A stretch of DNA of 30,622 nt from an uncultured Eubacteriales bacterium (GCA_905198865.1 CAJKEB010000020.1:1-30622), one strand, 5' to 3'; counted from the first letter of the stretch, positions 8,690 through 16,989 are shown. Numbers and translations are program-made. The notes: a model not told the origin generated them from the sequence alone.

Positions 8690-9580
8690 ATGAAGGAGCC
8701 TATTTTTACCGGCAGTGCGGTGGCAATAATCACACCGTTCACTGAAACCGGAGTTGATTATGAAAAGCTTGAAAAGCTGATTGAGTTCCACATAGCCAAC
8801 CATACTGACTGTATAGTTGTGTGCGGAACAACCGGTGAATCTTCAACCATGCCCGATGAAGAACACAAGGCAGTAATTGAATTCACCACGAAAAAGGTAA
8901 ACAAGAGAATACCCGTTATTGCAGGAACAGGCAGCAACGATACTAAGCATGCGATAGAGCTCAGCAAGTATGCCGAGAGCGTGGGCGCAGACGGTCTTTT
9001 GATTGTTACGCCGTACTATAACAAGACAACCCAGAAGGGTCTATACCTCCACACCAAGGCTATTGCCGACAGTGTGAACATACCGATTGTTTTGTACAAC
9101 ATTCCCGGACGTACAGGCGGTCTTTCTTTCTCACTCGACACACTCAAGAAGCTGGCAGAGATACCGAACATCAACGCAATCAAGGAGGCAACCGGCAATC
9201 TTGCATTTGTTGCAAAGATCGCTGCTGAGACCGACCTCAACATCTACTCGGGCAATGACGATATCATTGTTCCGGTAATGTCGCTTGGCGGTAAAGGCGT
9301 AATCTCCGTATTGGCAAATATCCTGCCGAAAGAAACACACGACATCTGCGCAGAGTTCGAAAACGGAAATGTAGAAGCTTCAAGAGAACTGTTTTTGAAA
9401 TACTTAGATTTGATTAACAAGCTGTTTATAGAGGTCAATCCGATTCCTATCAAAACAGCAATGAATATTCTCGGTTATGAAGTCGGCCCGCTCAGAATGC
9501 CGCTCTGCGAAATGACAGACGAGAATTATCAAGCACTGAAAACTGCTCTTGAAGAAAACGGCGTTAAATGCCTTCTGTAG
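8690..9580 (+). CDS. dapA: 4-hydroxy-tetrahydrodipicolinate synthase
   Basis: 296 residues, normal length. It condenses aspartate semialdehyde with pyruvate, the first committed step to diaminopimelate and lysine. It is a TIM barrel with the expected catalytic set: TTGES (Thr48), Tyr110 in TPYYNKTT, Tyr136 and Arg141 in YNIPGRTG, and the Schiff-base Lys165 in AIKEATGN. The RBS AAAGGA is upstream of ATG. It is preceded by asd and followed after 55 bases by dapB. Confidence 0.97.
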   Translation: MKEPIFTGSAVAIITPFTETGVDYEKLEKLIEFHIANHTDCIVVCGTTGESSTMPDEEHKAVIEFTTKKVNKRIPVIAGTGSNDTKHAIELSKYAESVGADGLLIVTPYYNKTTQKGLYLHTKAIADSVNIPIVLYNIPGRTGGLSFSLDTLKKLAEIPNINAIKEATGNLAFVAKIAAETDLNIYSGNDDIIVPVMSLGGKGVISVLANILPKETHDICAEFENGNVEASRELFLKYLDLINKLFIEVNPIPIKTAMNILGYEVGPLRMPLCEMTDENYQALKTALEENGVKCLL

Positions 9581-9635
9581 ATTTTCGGGAAATATTAAAC
9601 AGCCAATCGGATATAATATATAACAGGTGATACAA

Positions 9636-10400
9636 ATGACAAATATTTTATTAAGCGGAGCAAACGGAAAAATGGGTCAGGCAGTGACTCGTGTTGCCGC
9701 AGAAAACGACAGCGTTAAAATCGTTGCCGGATATGACATCAACACAGCGCAAAACGCTGATTTTCCGGTCTACGACAAGCTCAGCGATATTAAGAACATA
9801 AAGGACATAGACGCAATAATTGATTTCTCACACCCTGCCATGTTCAGCAGTCTTTTGGACTTCGCAAAGACAAACAATATTCCTGTTGTGTTCTGCACCA
9901 CTGGACTGTCGGAAGAACAGCTTTCAAGTATGAAAGCCGCATCAAAATCGACACCGGTCTTTTTCTCGGCTAACATGTCAATAGGCGTTAATCTCCTGAT
10001 TGACCTTGTAACAAAGGCGGCAAACATACTTCAGGACAATTTTGATATTGAAATTATAGAAAAGCATCATAACCAGAAGCTTGACGCACCGAGCGGTACG
10101 GCGCTTGCAATCGCAGACGCAATCGCAGACACTGTAAGCTATAATGCCGAATATGTCTATGACAGACACAGCGTCCGCAAAAAGCGTGACAAGGCTGAAA
10201 TTGGAATACACGCAGTCAGAGGCGGTACCATCGTAGGCGAGCATGATGTAATCTTTGCCGGGAACGATGAAGTAATTGAAATAAAGCACAGCGCCGCTTC
10301 AAAAGAGGTCTTTGCGGTCGGAGCCGTAAAGGCGGCAGTATTCATGAAAGGTAAACCTGCCGGTATGTACGCAATGAAAGACCTTATAGAGCAATCATAA
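9636..10400 (+). CDS. dapB: 4-hydroxy-tetrahydrodipicolinate reductase
   Basis: 254 residues from the ATG at 9636, which has AGGTGA 5 bases upstream. An in-frame GTG at 9627 lies inside that RBS and is unlikely. The enzyme reduces the DapA product with NAD(P)H. Motifs are GANGKMG (cofactor loop, 8-14), FCTTGLSEEQ, the substrate-binding KHHNQKLDAPSGTA, and IHAVRGGTIVGEHDV. With asd and dapA this gives three consecutive steps of the lysine/diaminopimelate route. Confidence 0.97.
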   Translation: MTNILLSGANGKMGQAVTRVAAENDSVKIVAGYDINTAQNADFPVYDKLSDIKNIKDIDAIIDFSHPAMFSSLLDFAKTNNIPVVFCTTGLSEEQLSSMKAASKSTPVFFSANMSIGVNLLIDLVTKAANILQDNFDIEIIEKHHNQKLDAPSGTALAIADAIADTVSYNAEYVYDRHSVRKKRDKAEIGIHAVRGGTIVGEHDVIFAGNDEVIEIKHSAASKEVFAVGAVKAAVFMKGKPAGMYAMKDLIEQS

Positions 10401-10422
10401 TTTATTTTTGGGAGGTTATCTT

Positions 10423-10878
10423 ATGATTAAGACCATTACCGACATCTCTTTCTTCCCCGAGGTTGCCATTGTTACTTTAAACAATGTACCTAACACTCCC
10501 GGAAGCATCGCAAGTATACTGGGCATCATCGCCGAGAACAACATCAGTATTGACATGATCAGCCAGACTGCACCGTATAAGGACAAAATCAATCTTTCAT
10601 TCACGATTTCTGAGGACGACCTTGGTGCGGTAATCGGACTGACCGGGAAGTTCAAGTCACTGGCGCCGTCAATCAACACAGACATAAACGGAAACAACAC
10701 AAAAATCCTTCTGAGCGGAGAAGGTATGAGAATTGAGTCAGGTGTTGCGGCAGAGCTTTTCGCACTGCTTGCAAAGGAGAATATCAGAGTTAAGCTGATT
10801 ACCACTGCCGAGACAGAAATTTCGTGTCTGATAGATATCAAAGATGTCGAAACAGCAAAGAAGATATTAAGTGAGTAA
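10423..10878 (+). CDS. Stand-alone double-ACT protein resembling the aspartate kinase regulatory region
   Basis: 151 residues, starting at an ATG 7 bases after GGGAGG. The sequence holds two ACT domains. The first (about 12-75) contains VPNTPGSIASILGIIAENNISIDMI in overlapping pieces; the second (about 83-151) contains GEGMRIESGVAAELFALLA and a TTAETEISCLI stretch. These match the C-terminal regulatory part of aspartate kinase, but the amino-acid kinase domain is absent. Its place, directly after dapB and before the operon terminator, suggests a lysine/threonine-sensing role. It could bind a separate aspartate kinase, like the free beta subunit made from Bacillus lysC. The ligand and partner are inferences. 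The longer frame from 10408 would use TTG with no RBS. Confidence 0.85.
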   Translation: MIKTITDISFFPEVAIVTLNNVPNTPGSIASILGIIAENNISIDMISQTAPYKDKINLSFTISEDDLGAVIGLTGKFKSLAPSINTDINGNNTKILLSGEGMRIESGVAAELFALLAKENIRVKLITTAETEISCLIDIKDVETAKKILSE

Positions 10879-10880
10879 AC

Positions 10881-10912
10881 AAAAACAGCAGCCGTTTTGG
10901 GCTGCTGTTTTT
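10881..10912. terminator. Bidirectional terminator between the dap and purine operons
   Basis: A 13-bp perfect stem (AAAAACAGCAGCC / GGCTGCTGTTTTT) with a 6-base loop, with T runs on both strands. It starts 3 bases after the stop of the ACT gene and ends 18 bases before the end of the converging AICAR formyltransferase gene, so it can stop transcription from both sides. Confidence 0.93.
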
Positions 10913-10930
10913 TTACTTCTATATAAGATA

Positions 10931-12109
10931 TTAATGATGAAAAAGTCTGATCCCTGTGAAGGACATAGCTATATTATACTTATTACATGTTTCAATAACA
11001 TTATCGTCACGGATTGAACCGCCCGGCTGGGCGATTGCTGTTACACCCGACTTATGCGCGCGTTCGATATTGTCGCCGAACGGGAAGAAAGCATCGCTAC
11101 CGAGTGATACGTCTGTGTTCTTTTTGAGCCACTCCTTCTGTTCTTCCTTTGTGAACACGGGCGGCTTGGTTTTAAATGTCTTTTCCCATACTCCGTCTGC
11201 AAGAACGTCCATATATTCATCAGAGATATAGACATCGATCGCATTATCTCTGTCTGCTCTCTTAATTCCGTCAACAAAATCAAGTGCAAGCACCTGCGGA
11301 GCCTGTCTGAGCCACCATATATCGGCCTTGTTACCTGCAAGACGTGTGCAGTGAATACGCGACTGCTGTCCTGCACCTATACCGATTGCCTGACCGTCCT
11401 TGACATAGCACACGCTGTTCGACTGAGTATACTTGAGCGTAATCAGCGAAATCATAAGGTCACGGAGCTGTGCGTCTGAGATATTCTTGTTGTCCGTCAC
11501 AACGTTTGACAAAAGTTCCTTGTTGATATCAAGCTCGTTTCTGCCCTGCTCAAATGTTATGCCAAACACCTGCTTTCTCTCAATCGGGTCGGGTGTATAA
11601 TTCTCATCTATTTGAATTATGTTGTAATTACCGTTTTTCTTAGCCTTAAGGATTTCAAGCGCCTCATCGGAATATCCCGGGGCAATAACACCGTCGGATA
11701 CCTCCTTCTTTATAAGCAGAGCTGTCGCCTTGTCGCACTCATCAGAAAGTGCGATAAAGTCGCCGAACGATGACATTCTGTCCGCGCCTCTGGCACGCGC
11801 ATATGCGTTGGCAAGCGGAGTCAACTCTATTGTCTCGTCAACAAAATAGATTTTCTTAAGCGTGTCAGACAGCTCAAGTCCTACTGCTGCGCCTGCCGGC
11901 GAAACATGCTTGAACGAGGTTGCTGCCGGAAGTCCGGTAGCCTTTTTAAGCTCCTTTACAAGCTGCCAGCCATTCATTGCGTCGAGCAGATTGATATATC
12001 CGGGCTTTCCGCAGAGAACGGTGATAGGAAGTTCGTTTCCGTTTTCCATATAAACCTTTGACGGCTTCTGATTTGGGTTACAGCCGTATTTCAGTTCCAT
12101 TTCTTTCAT
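10931..12109 (-). CDS. purH: AICAR formyltransferase, without the IMP cyclohydrolase domain
   Basis: 392 residues. It formylates AICAR with 10-formyl-tetrahydrofolate, the penultimate step of IMP synthesis. The protein begins directly in the transformylase domain (LKYGCNPNQKPS) and has the catalytic Lys-His pair in TSFKHVSPAGAAVG. C-terminal motifs include DAFFPFGDNI and the ending VIAQPGGSIRD-type stretch. Standard PurH is about 510-530 residues with an N-terminal cyclohydrolase domain, which is missing here. The preceding gene supplies a PurO-type cyclohydrolase. The RBS AAAGGA is 9 bases before ATG. It is last in the minus-strand purine run, separated from the gene before it by 170 bases with structured sequence. 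The purH symbol is used only for the transformylase half. Confidence 0.93.
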   Translation of the reverse strand: MKEMELKYGCNPNQKPSKVYMENGNELPITVLCGKPGYINLLDAMNGWQLVKELKKATGLPAATSFKHVSPAGAAVGLELSDTLKKIYFVDETIELTPLANAYARARGADRMSSFGDFIALSDECDKATALLIKKEVSDGVIAPGYSDEALEILKAKKNGNYNIIQIDENYTPDPIERKQVFGITFEQGRNELDINKELLSNVVTDNKNISDAQLRDLMISLITLKYTQSNSVCYVKDGQAIGIGAGQQSRIHCTRLAGNKADIWWLRQAPQVLALDFVDGIKRADRDNAIDVYISDEYMDVLADGVWEKTFKTKPPVFTKEEQKEWLKKNTDVSLGSDAFFPFGDNIERAHKSGVTAIAQPGGSIRDDNVIETCNKYNIAMSFTGIRLFHH

Positions 12110-12128
12110 AATAGTTTTTCCTTTCTAA

Positions 12129-12196
12129 AATGCGATTTTAATCACATTTATTGTGTATAAGCGTCGGCAAAATTATATAACATTTCAAATCGCATT
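12129..12196. promoter_or_regulatory. Inverted repeat in the leader of the AICAR formyltransferase gene
   Basis: Perfect 10-base inverted arms, AATGCGATTT at 12129-12138 and AAATCGCATT at 12187-12196, enclose 48 bases that include TATAAT on the minus strand (12172-12177). One arm ends a few bases from the RBS of the gene. Folding could affect translation or transcription. No known riboswitch core is recognisable. Confidence 0.35.
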
Positions 12197-12262
12197 CTGC
12201 GAGATGACCGCTCGCCTAACGTGTTCGCTAACGCTCACCTGCCGATGCTCGCTTTCACCTTG
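12187..12262. repeat. GC-rich intergenic repeat, copy 1
   Basis: This stretch resembles 20536-20612 in order and content: AAATCGC, then CGAGA, GCTCGC, a degenerate centre, CCTGCCG and GCTCGCT. I aligned the two by eye and they are clearly related but not identical. It lies between the cyclohydrolase and the AICAR formyltransferase genes. Within it, TAACG...TTCGCTAACG forms short internal repeats. Confidence 0.45.
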
Positions 12263-12279
12263 CTGATACGGAGAAAATT

Positions 12280-12993
12280 TTACTTATTCTTATTAATTAT
12301 CCTCGTGGTTGTTTCGCCTGTGGTGATATCAATATATCTGACAAAGAGCGAAACCTTATTTTCCTCATTCAGGCTTGACCAGAGCATGTCGGTAAATCCG
12401 TCAATATCGTTCGGTATTTCGACTTTCTTTGGTTCGCCCTCAAAGCTCGGCAGCGGATTGCCGTCACCCTTGTATGTATGAATAAAGTGTCCTATACCGT
12501 CCACCGGATTTGAATACGCAAATGTATATCTCTGGCACGAGCTCGGGTCTCCGTCTGCACTCTTTAAAATTGACATTGCATAGTTATACCCGCCGTCCGA
12601 CACCTTCATAACCGCAGAAATTCTCGGTGTGTAATTCGGTGCATCAGGCTCAAACTCACGCGTTCTGAGCGCCTGCTCAAACGTCATCTGCTTGTTCATC
12701 AGGTCGTAAACCGTATCAGTCTGGTCGCCATTTGTAACGATTGTCTTGTTTCCGAGAACTCTGACCGGCGCATATATAATAAGCGACGGATCCTCAAGCT
12801 TAGACTCGTCAAATGCCTGTGTGCGAATTCCGTCACCGTCCTCAACAAAGATACGGTTGCGGCTGTTTTCGCTTCTGCCCATGATGAAATAAGCAGTAAC
12901 TGCACTCTTACCGTCCTGTGATTTGCCCACTACTATACCGCGTCCGGGATAGCTGTTTGACTTCAGCTCCTCCGATAAGTTGATTGTATTCAT
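12280..12993 (-). CDS. purO: IMP cyclohydrolase, PurO type
   Basis: 237 residues from the ATG at 12993, which has AGGAGG a few bases upstream. The longer frame to 13074 would run into purN and lacks an RBS. It closes FAICAR to IMP, the last step of de novo purine synthesis. The N-terminal YPGRGIVVG, the AYFIMGRSENSRNR stretch, and later SNPVDGIGHFIHTYKGDGNPLPSF fit the archaeal-type PurO family (IMP_cyclohyd), which is unrelated to the domain in bacterial PurH. It sits between purN and the AICAR formyltransferase, which has lost its own cyclohydrolase half, so the two together replace standard PurH. Confidence 0.88.
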   Translation of the reverse strand: MNTINLSEELKSNSYPGRGIVVGKSQDGKSAVTAYFIMGRSENSRNRIFVEDGDGIRTQAFDESKLEDPSLIIYAPVRVLGNKTIVTNGDQTDTVYDLMNKQMTFEQALRTREFEPDAPNYTPRISAVMKVSDGGYNYAMSILKSADGDPSSCQRYTFAYSNPVDGIGHFIHTYKGDGNPLPSFEGEPKKVEIPNDIDGFTDMLWSSLNEENKVSLFVRYIDITTGETTTRIINKNK

Positions 12994-13016
12994 ATTTTGA
13001 GCCTCCTGTATAATAA

Positions 13017-13616
13017 TTATATACTTATTTGCTTGTTTGCAATCATATTTATTGCCTCGGGCAAAATCTGCCATTCGGCTTGTTCCATTACACGCTTCTG
13101 CAAAACCTCGGCTGTATCACCGTCCTTAACCTCAACAGCCTTCTGGAGCAGAATTGGTCCGCCATCGCAAATCTCGTTCACAATATGAACCGTTGCGCCG
13201 GTAATCTTCACGCCCCGCTCAAGTGCGGCTTCGTGTACCCTTAGTCCATAAAACCCGGGTCCGCAAAATGACGGTATAAGCGACGGATGAATATTTATGA
13301 TACGGTTTTTGAACTTGCTTATGAGCTGACTGCCTACAATGCTCAAATATCCCGCCATGACGATAAGGTCAACACCGCAGTACTGCATATGCTCGCAGAG
13401 TGCGGTATCATGCTCCTCCTGCAACGCAAACGCTTTTCTTGAAATTACAATTGATGGTATATTATGCTTCTTGGCGCGCTCTAAGGCATACGCCTTAGGA
13501 TTTGACGCAACCACCGTTACAATCTCGGTGTTCGTAATCTTTCCGCTTTCGATTGCATCGATTATCGCCTGAAGATTTGTACCGCCGCCGGAAACTAAAA
13601 CTCCAACCCTCAGCAT
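13017..13616 (-). CDS. purN: Phosphoribosylglycinamide formyltransferase
   Basis: 199 residues. It formylates GAR using 10-formyl-tetrahydrofolate, the third step of purine synthesis. Motifs are VLVSGGGTNLQAI (phosphate loop), the folate/catalytic region MAGYLSIVG and NIHPSLIPSF (Asn and His of the active site), and EICDGGPIL (catalytic Asp). After HPSLIPSF it has CGPGFYGLRVHE, slightly longer than the E. coli version. Its ATG overlaps the purM stop by 7 bases (ATGCTGA), indicating coupled translation. Confidence 0.96.
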   Translation of the reverse strand: MLRVGVLVSGGGTNLQAIIDAIESGKITNTEIVTVVASNPKAYALERAKKHNIPSIVISRKAFALQEEHDTALCEHMQYCGVDLIVMAGYLSIVGSQLISKFKNRIINIHPSLIPSFCGPGFYGLRVHEAALERGVKITGATVHIVNEICDGGPILLQKAVEVKDGDTAEVLQKRVMEQAEWQILPEAINMIANKQISI

Positions 13617-14647
13617 ATATCCACGCCCTTTTCACCGCTGATGATTTCACCGACAACAACAGCGCTTTCACCGCTTTCATTGATTACTCTGACCGCCTCG
13701 TCAGCCTGAGCTTTCGGCACAACAAACATCATGCCTATGCCCATGTTGTAGGTATTGAACATATCATGCTCAGAAACTCCGCCAAGCTTTTGCAGCTTTT
13801 TGAATATCGGCAGAACCTCAAAGCTATCCTTGTTTATCTTTGCTCTTGTTCCGTCCTTGAGCATTCTCGGTATGTTCTCATAAAATCCACCGCCGGTGAT
13901 GTGCGACACAGCTTTTACGTCAACCGCTTCTATCGCCGCAAGCATCGGCTTAACATATATCTTTGTCGGCGTGAGAAGCGCCTCGCCGATTGAACAGCCC
14001 AGTTCGTCATCGAACTTCTTTAAGTTTTCTGCACAAGCCTCGCTGTCGTCTATCTTAAAAATCTTTCTAACGAGAGAATATCCGTTACTGTGTACGCCGG
14101 ACGACTTTATGCCGATAATCGCGTCACCGGCCTCAATACGGCTGCCGTCTATTATCTTATTCTTGTCGACTATGCCCACCGTAAATCCCGCAAGGTCGTA
14201 CTCGTCCTCCGGCATAAGTCCGGGATGCTCCGCTGTCTCACCGCCGACCAATGCACAGCCGGCCTTAACGCAGCCGTCAGCAATACCCTTGACAGTTTCC
14301 GCTATCTTTTCCGGCACGTTCTTGCCGACAGCGATATAGTCAAGGAAGAACAGCGGCTTTGCGCCGCCGCAGACAATATCATTCACACACATTGCCACGC
14401 AGTCCTGTCCTACGGTGTCATGCTTGTCCATTATAAACGCAAGCTTGAGTTTGGTTCCCACGCCGTCAGTTCCTGAAACAAGAACCGGATTTTCGTAATC
14501 CTTACCCAGTTCAAACAGACCGCCGAAACCGCCGATACCTGACAGCACGCCATCAATGTTGGTACGCTTTACATGTTCTTTGATGAGCTCAACCGACTTA
14601 TAGCCTGCCTCTACGTCAACTCCCGCTTGTTTGTATGCTTCGCTCAT
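13610..14647 (-). CDS. purM: Phosphoribosylformylglycinamidine cyclo-ligase
   Basis: 345 residues, standard length. It closes FGAM to AIR with ATP. Characteristic motifs are GGFGGLFEL, VSGTDGVGTKLKLA, CVNDIVCGGAKPLFFLDY, ALVGGETAEHPGL, SSGVHSNGYSLVR and HITGGGFYENIPRML. The RBS GGAGG is upstream of ATG. It sits 47 bases after purE and overlaps purN. Confidence 0.98.
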   Translation of the reverse strand: MSEAYKQAGVDVEAGYKSVELIKEHVKRTNIDGVLSGIGGFGGLFELGKDYENPVLVSGTDGVGTKLKLAFIMDKHDTVGQDCVAMCVNDIVCGGAKPLFFLDYIAVGKNVPEKIAETVKGIADGCVKAGCALVGGETAEHPGLMPEDEYDLAGFTVGIVDKNKIIDGSRIEAGDAIIGIKSSGVHSNGYSLVRKIFKIDDSEACAENLKKFDDELGCSIGEALLTPTKIYVKPMLAAIEAVDVKAVSHITGGGFYENIPRMLKDGTRAKINKDSFEVLPIFKKLQKLGGVSEHDMFNTYNMGIGMMFVVPKAQADEAVRVINESGESAVVVGEIISGEKGVDIC

Positions 14648-14694
14648 TGAAAATCCTCCAAAAAATATATTATTTCTAAACTATTTACAATTTA

Positions 14695-15186
14695 TTATCC
14701 CAGTTCTACCTGGAGCTTTCTGTCTTTTTCCGCTACAGCCTCAGCCATGTCAGCCTTAAACTGCTCCAGCTTAGCCGTAAGACTTTCATCACTTAGGGCA
14801 AGCATCTGAACCGCAAGTATGCCTGCATTGTCCGAAGCGTTAACGCCGACAGTCGCAACCGGTATTCCGCTCGGCATCTGCACCATAGACAGCAGCGAAT
14901 CAAGTCCGTCCATAAACGATGACTTAATCGGCAGTGCAATAACCGGCAAAGTCGTATATGCGGCAATAACACCGCCAAGATGTGCCGCTTTTCCCGCAGC
15001 AGCGATGATTACTTTAACACCCTTGCTCTTTGCCGACTTTGCGAACTCCTCCGCCTGAGCCGGAGTTCTGTGCGCCGAGATAACATGCGCCTCAAAATCC
15101 ACTCCGAATTCCTTAAGCTTGTCTATAGCGCCCTGCACAACAGGCAGGTCTGAATTACTTCCCATTACAATAGCAACTTTCGCCAT
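14695..15186 (-). CDS. purE: N5-carboxyaminoimidazole ribonucleotide mutase
   Basis: 163 residues, the class I PurE length. It isomerises N5-CAIR to CAIR in purine synthesis. Motifs are VAIVMGSNSDLPV, VISAHRTPAQAEEFA (His of the active site), IIAAAGKAAHLGGV and PSGIPVATVGVN. The RBS AGGAGGG is 6 bases before ATG. It is the first gene of the purine run and lies behind a good promoter. purC, purD, purF and purL are not in this window. Confidence 0.97.
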   Translation of the reverse strand: MAKVAIVMGSNSDLPVVQGAIDKLKEFGVDFEAHVISAHRTPAQAEEFAKSAKSKGVKVIIAAAGKAAHLGGVIAAYTTLPVIALPIKSSFMDGLDSLLSMVQMPSGIPVATVGVNASDNAGILAVQMLALSDESLTAKLEQFKADMAEAVAEKDRKLQVELG

Positions 15187-15228
15187 GATTAATCCCTCCT
15201 ATGACCACAGTCTTTGACTGCGCACTTT

Positions 15229-15257
15229 ATTATATCATAACTATTTTTTTATTACAA
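15229..15257 (-). promoter_or_regulatory. Promoter of the purE operon
   Basis: On the minus strand TTGTAA (15252-15257), a 17-base spacer and TATAAT (15229-15234). The leader of about 35 bases holds a 5-bp hairpin (CAGTC / GACTG, 15208-15220). It is too short for a purine riboswitch. Confidence 0.7.
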
Positions 15258-15273
15258 GATATTTCCAGAAATT

Positions 15274-16485
15274 CTATTTATTATTTCTATTATACACAAT
15301 TTTTCCGTTTACTATCGTATATTCAACATCGCTTCCTGCGGCTGAATATACAAGATTTGAAACAGTGTTATAATTTGGCGTCAGATGCGGCGTATCAAAA
15401 TCAAGAATTATCATATCTGCCAGATACCCTGTCTTTAATACTCCAAGATTATCAAATCCGAGCGCTTTTGCTCCGTTCACTGTCGCCGTTTTCAGAACTG
15501 TCCATGCGTCCATAACTGTTGGATTTAAAGTTATTCCCTTATGCAGTACAGCAGAAATCTTCATTTCTTCAAACATGTCAAGGTTATTATTGCTTGACGC
15601 ACCGTCTGTACCGAGCGATACGTTTATTCCCGAATCAATCATCTTAGGCACAGGAGCAACGCCTGACGCAAGTTTCAAGTTGCTGACTACATTATGCGCA
15701 ACCGATACGCCGTGTTTTTTCAGAATTTCCAAATCCCCGTCCGTCATCACAACGCAGTGCGCCGCCACCGTCCTGTTCTCAAACATTCCCGTGCTTTCCA
15801 TATATTCCGTTGGCGTCATACCATGCTCCTTCATACAGTCATCAAATTCCTTCTGCGTCTCGGCAAGGTGTGTATGAATCAGCATATTATGCCTTGCGGC
15901 ATAGTCAGCGCAGTCCCTCAGCAGCTTATCACTGCAAGTATATATTGCATGCGGAGCAATAGCGAGCGTGATTAAATCTTCATTCTTGAATTCCTCCGCC
16001 AGCTCCTCCATGAGCCTGATCTTACGGTCATAGCCGTCAAAGTTTATTCCCTCAGCCAGCACGGCACGAATTCCCTTTTGCACAGCAACCTGCGCTGTCT
16101 CCTTTTCAAAAAAGTACATGTCGTTAAAGCATGTAGTACCGCTCGCAAGCATTTCGTCAATGCCGATTATGCTGCCCTCAATAATCTTTTCCGCATCCAG
16201 AGTTTCCTCAAACGGAAAAATCTTTTTAAACAGCCAATCCTGCAAGTTCATATCGTCCGCATAGCTGCGCAGCAGTGTCATCGCAAGATGTGCGTGCGTG
16301 TTGACAAGGCCGGGCATGACTACTTTTTTATCGCCGTTAATTCTAACGTCATATTCGCCGCCAGGCTTTTCTGTTCCGATATAGCTTATTTTGCTGCTGT
16401 TTATCGCAACATATGCGTTCTCTATTACCTTTCGGCTGTCGTCCATTGTTACTGCTGTGATGTTTTCAAGTAAGATATTGCTCAT
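15274..16485 (-). CDS. mtaD: Amidohydrolase, S-adenosylhomocysteine/methylthioadenosine deaminase-like
   Basis: 403 residues, starting at the ATG 4 bases after the luxS stop, with GAGG 9 bases upstream. Metal-dependent amidohydrolase motifs are PGLVNTHAHLAMTLLR (His64, His66), IHTHLAETQKE, the AHCVVMTD stretch, and SLGTDGASSNNNLDMFEEM (metal Asp). These are typical of the MtaD/SAH deaminase family, which converts SAH or MTA to inosyl forms; close relatives act on guanine or other purine-like substrates. The tight link to luxS supports a substrate in the S-adenosylmethionine cycle. The exact substrate cannot be read from the sequence. Confidence 0.88.
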   Translation of the reverse strand: MSNILLENITAVTMDDSRKVIENAYVAINSSKISYIGTEKPGGEYDVRINGDKKVVMPGLVNTHAHLAMTLLRSYADDMNLQDWLFKKIFPFEETLDAEKIIEGSIIGIDEMLASGTTCFNDMYFFEKETAQVAVQKGIRAVLAEGINFDGYDRKIRLMEELAEEFKNEDLITLAIAPHAIYTCSDKLLRDCADYAARHNMLIHTHLAETQKEFDDCMKEHGMTPTEYMESTGMFENRTVAAHCVVMTDGDLEILKKHGVSVAHNVVSNLKLASGVAPVPKMIDSGINVSLGTDGASSNNNLDMFEEMKISAVLHKGITLNPTVMDAWTVLKTATVNGAKALGFDNLGVLKTGYLADMIILDFDTPHLTPNYNTVSNLVYSAAGSDVEYTIVNGKIVYNRNNK

Positions 16486-16489
16486 TTGA

Positions 16490-16948
16490 TTATTCCTCAT
16501 ATTTCAAATCGCTCACGCCTATGTTTTTAATCTTTTCAAGATATTCCGCCGCTTCCTTTTGCGCAAGCGCAACGTCAAGATTACGGTAGTTGCCGCACTC
16601 GATTTCACTCTTACCGGGCATTTCACCGTCATATACCGAGATATCGGCAAGAGTCTTTTTTATCACATCAATTACCTGTTGATTATCGGCGTTTCTGACA
16701 AGGAGATAAAACCCTGTCTGACAGCCCATCGGACCGAAATAAATCACATCATCTTTAATCTCGGAATTGCGCACCAAAGTTGCGAACATATGCTCTAAGC
16801 TGTGCATTGTCGCATTGTCGATAAGCTCGCCAGTGTTCGGCTTTCGCATACGCATATCGTATGTTGTAATATCTCCGTCAATTCTTGAAATATAGACGCA
16901 CGGCTTAATCTTTCTGTGGTCAACCGTAAAGCTGGCTATTTTTTGCAT
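16490..16948 (-). CDS. luxS: S-ribosylhomocysteine lyase LuxS
   Basis: 152 residues, full length. It splits S-ribosylhomocysteine into homocysteine and DPD, the precursor of autoinducer 2. The metal ligands are visible: His49 and His53 in HSLEH and Cys118 in IECGNY. Glu52 and Cys76 (GPMGCQTGFYL) fit the catalytic pair. The RBS AGGAGG lies upstream of ATG. It follows ftsK by 41 bases and is 4 bases from the amidohydrolase. The nucleosidase Pfs/MtnN, which normally makes the LuxS substrate, is not in this window. Confidence 0.98.
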   Translation of the reverse strand: MQKIASFTVDHRKIKPCVYISRIDGDITTYDMRMRKPNTGELIDNATMHSLEHMFATLVRNSEIKDDVIYFGPMGCQTGFYLLVRNADNQQVIDVIKKTLADISVYDGEMPGKSEIECGNYRNLDVALAQKEAAEYLEKIKNIGVSDLKYEE

Positions 16949-16989
16949 GTTTATCTCCTCCTATGTTCAGGCCTGCGCTGCCTGTTTCA

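Noticed and set aside
9589..9617. An internal promoter before dapB
   Set aside because: TATAAT is present at 9612-9617 but there is no acceptable -35 at 16-18 bases, and the region is simply AT-rich.
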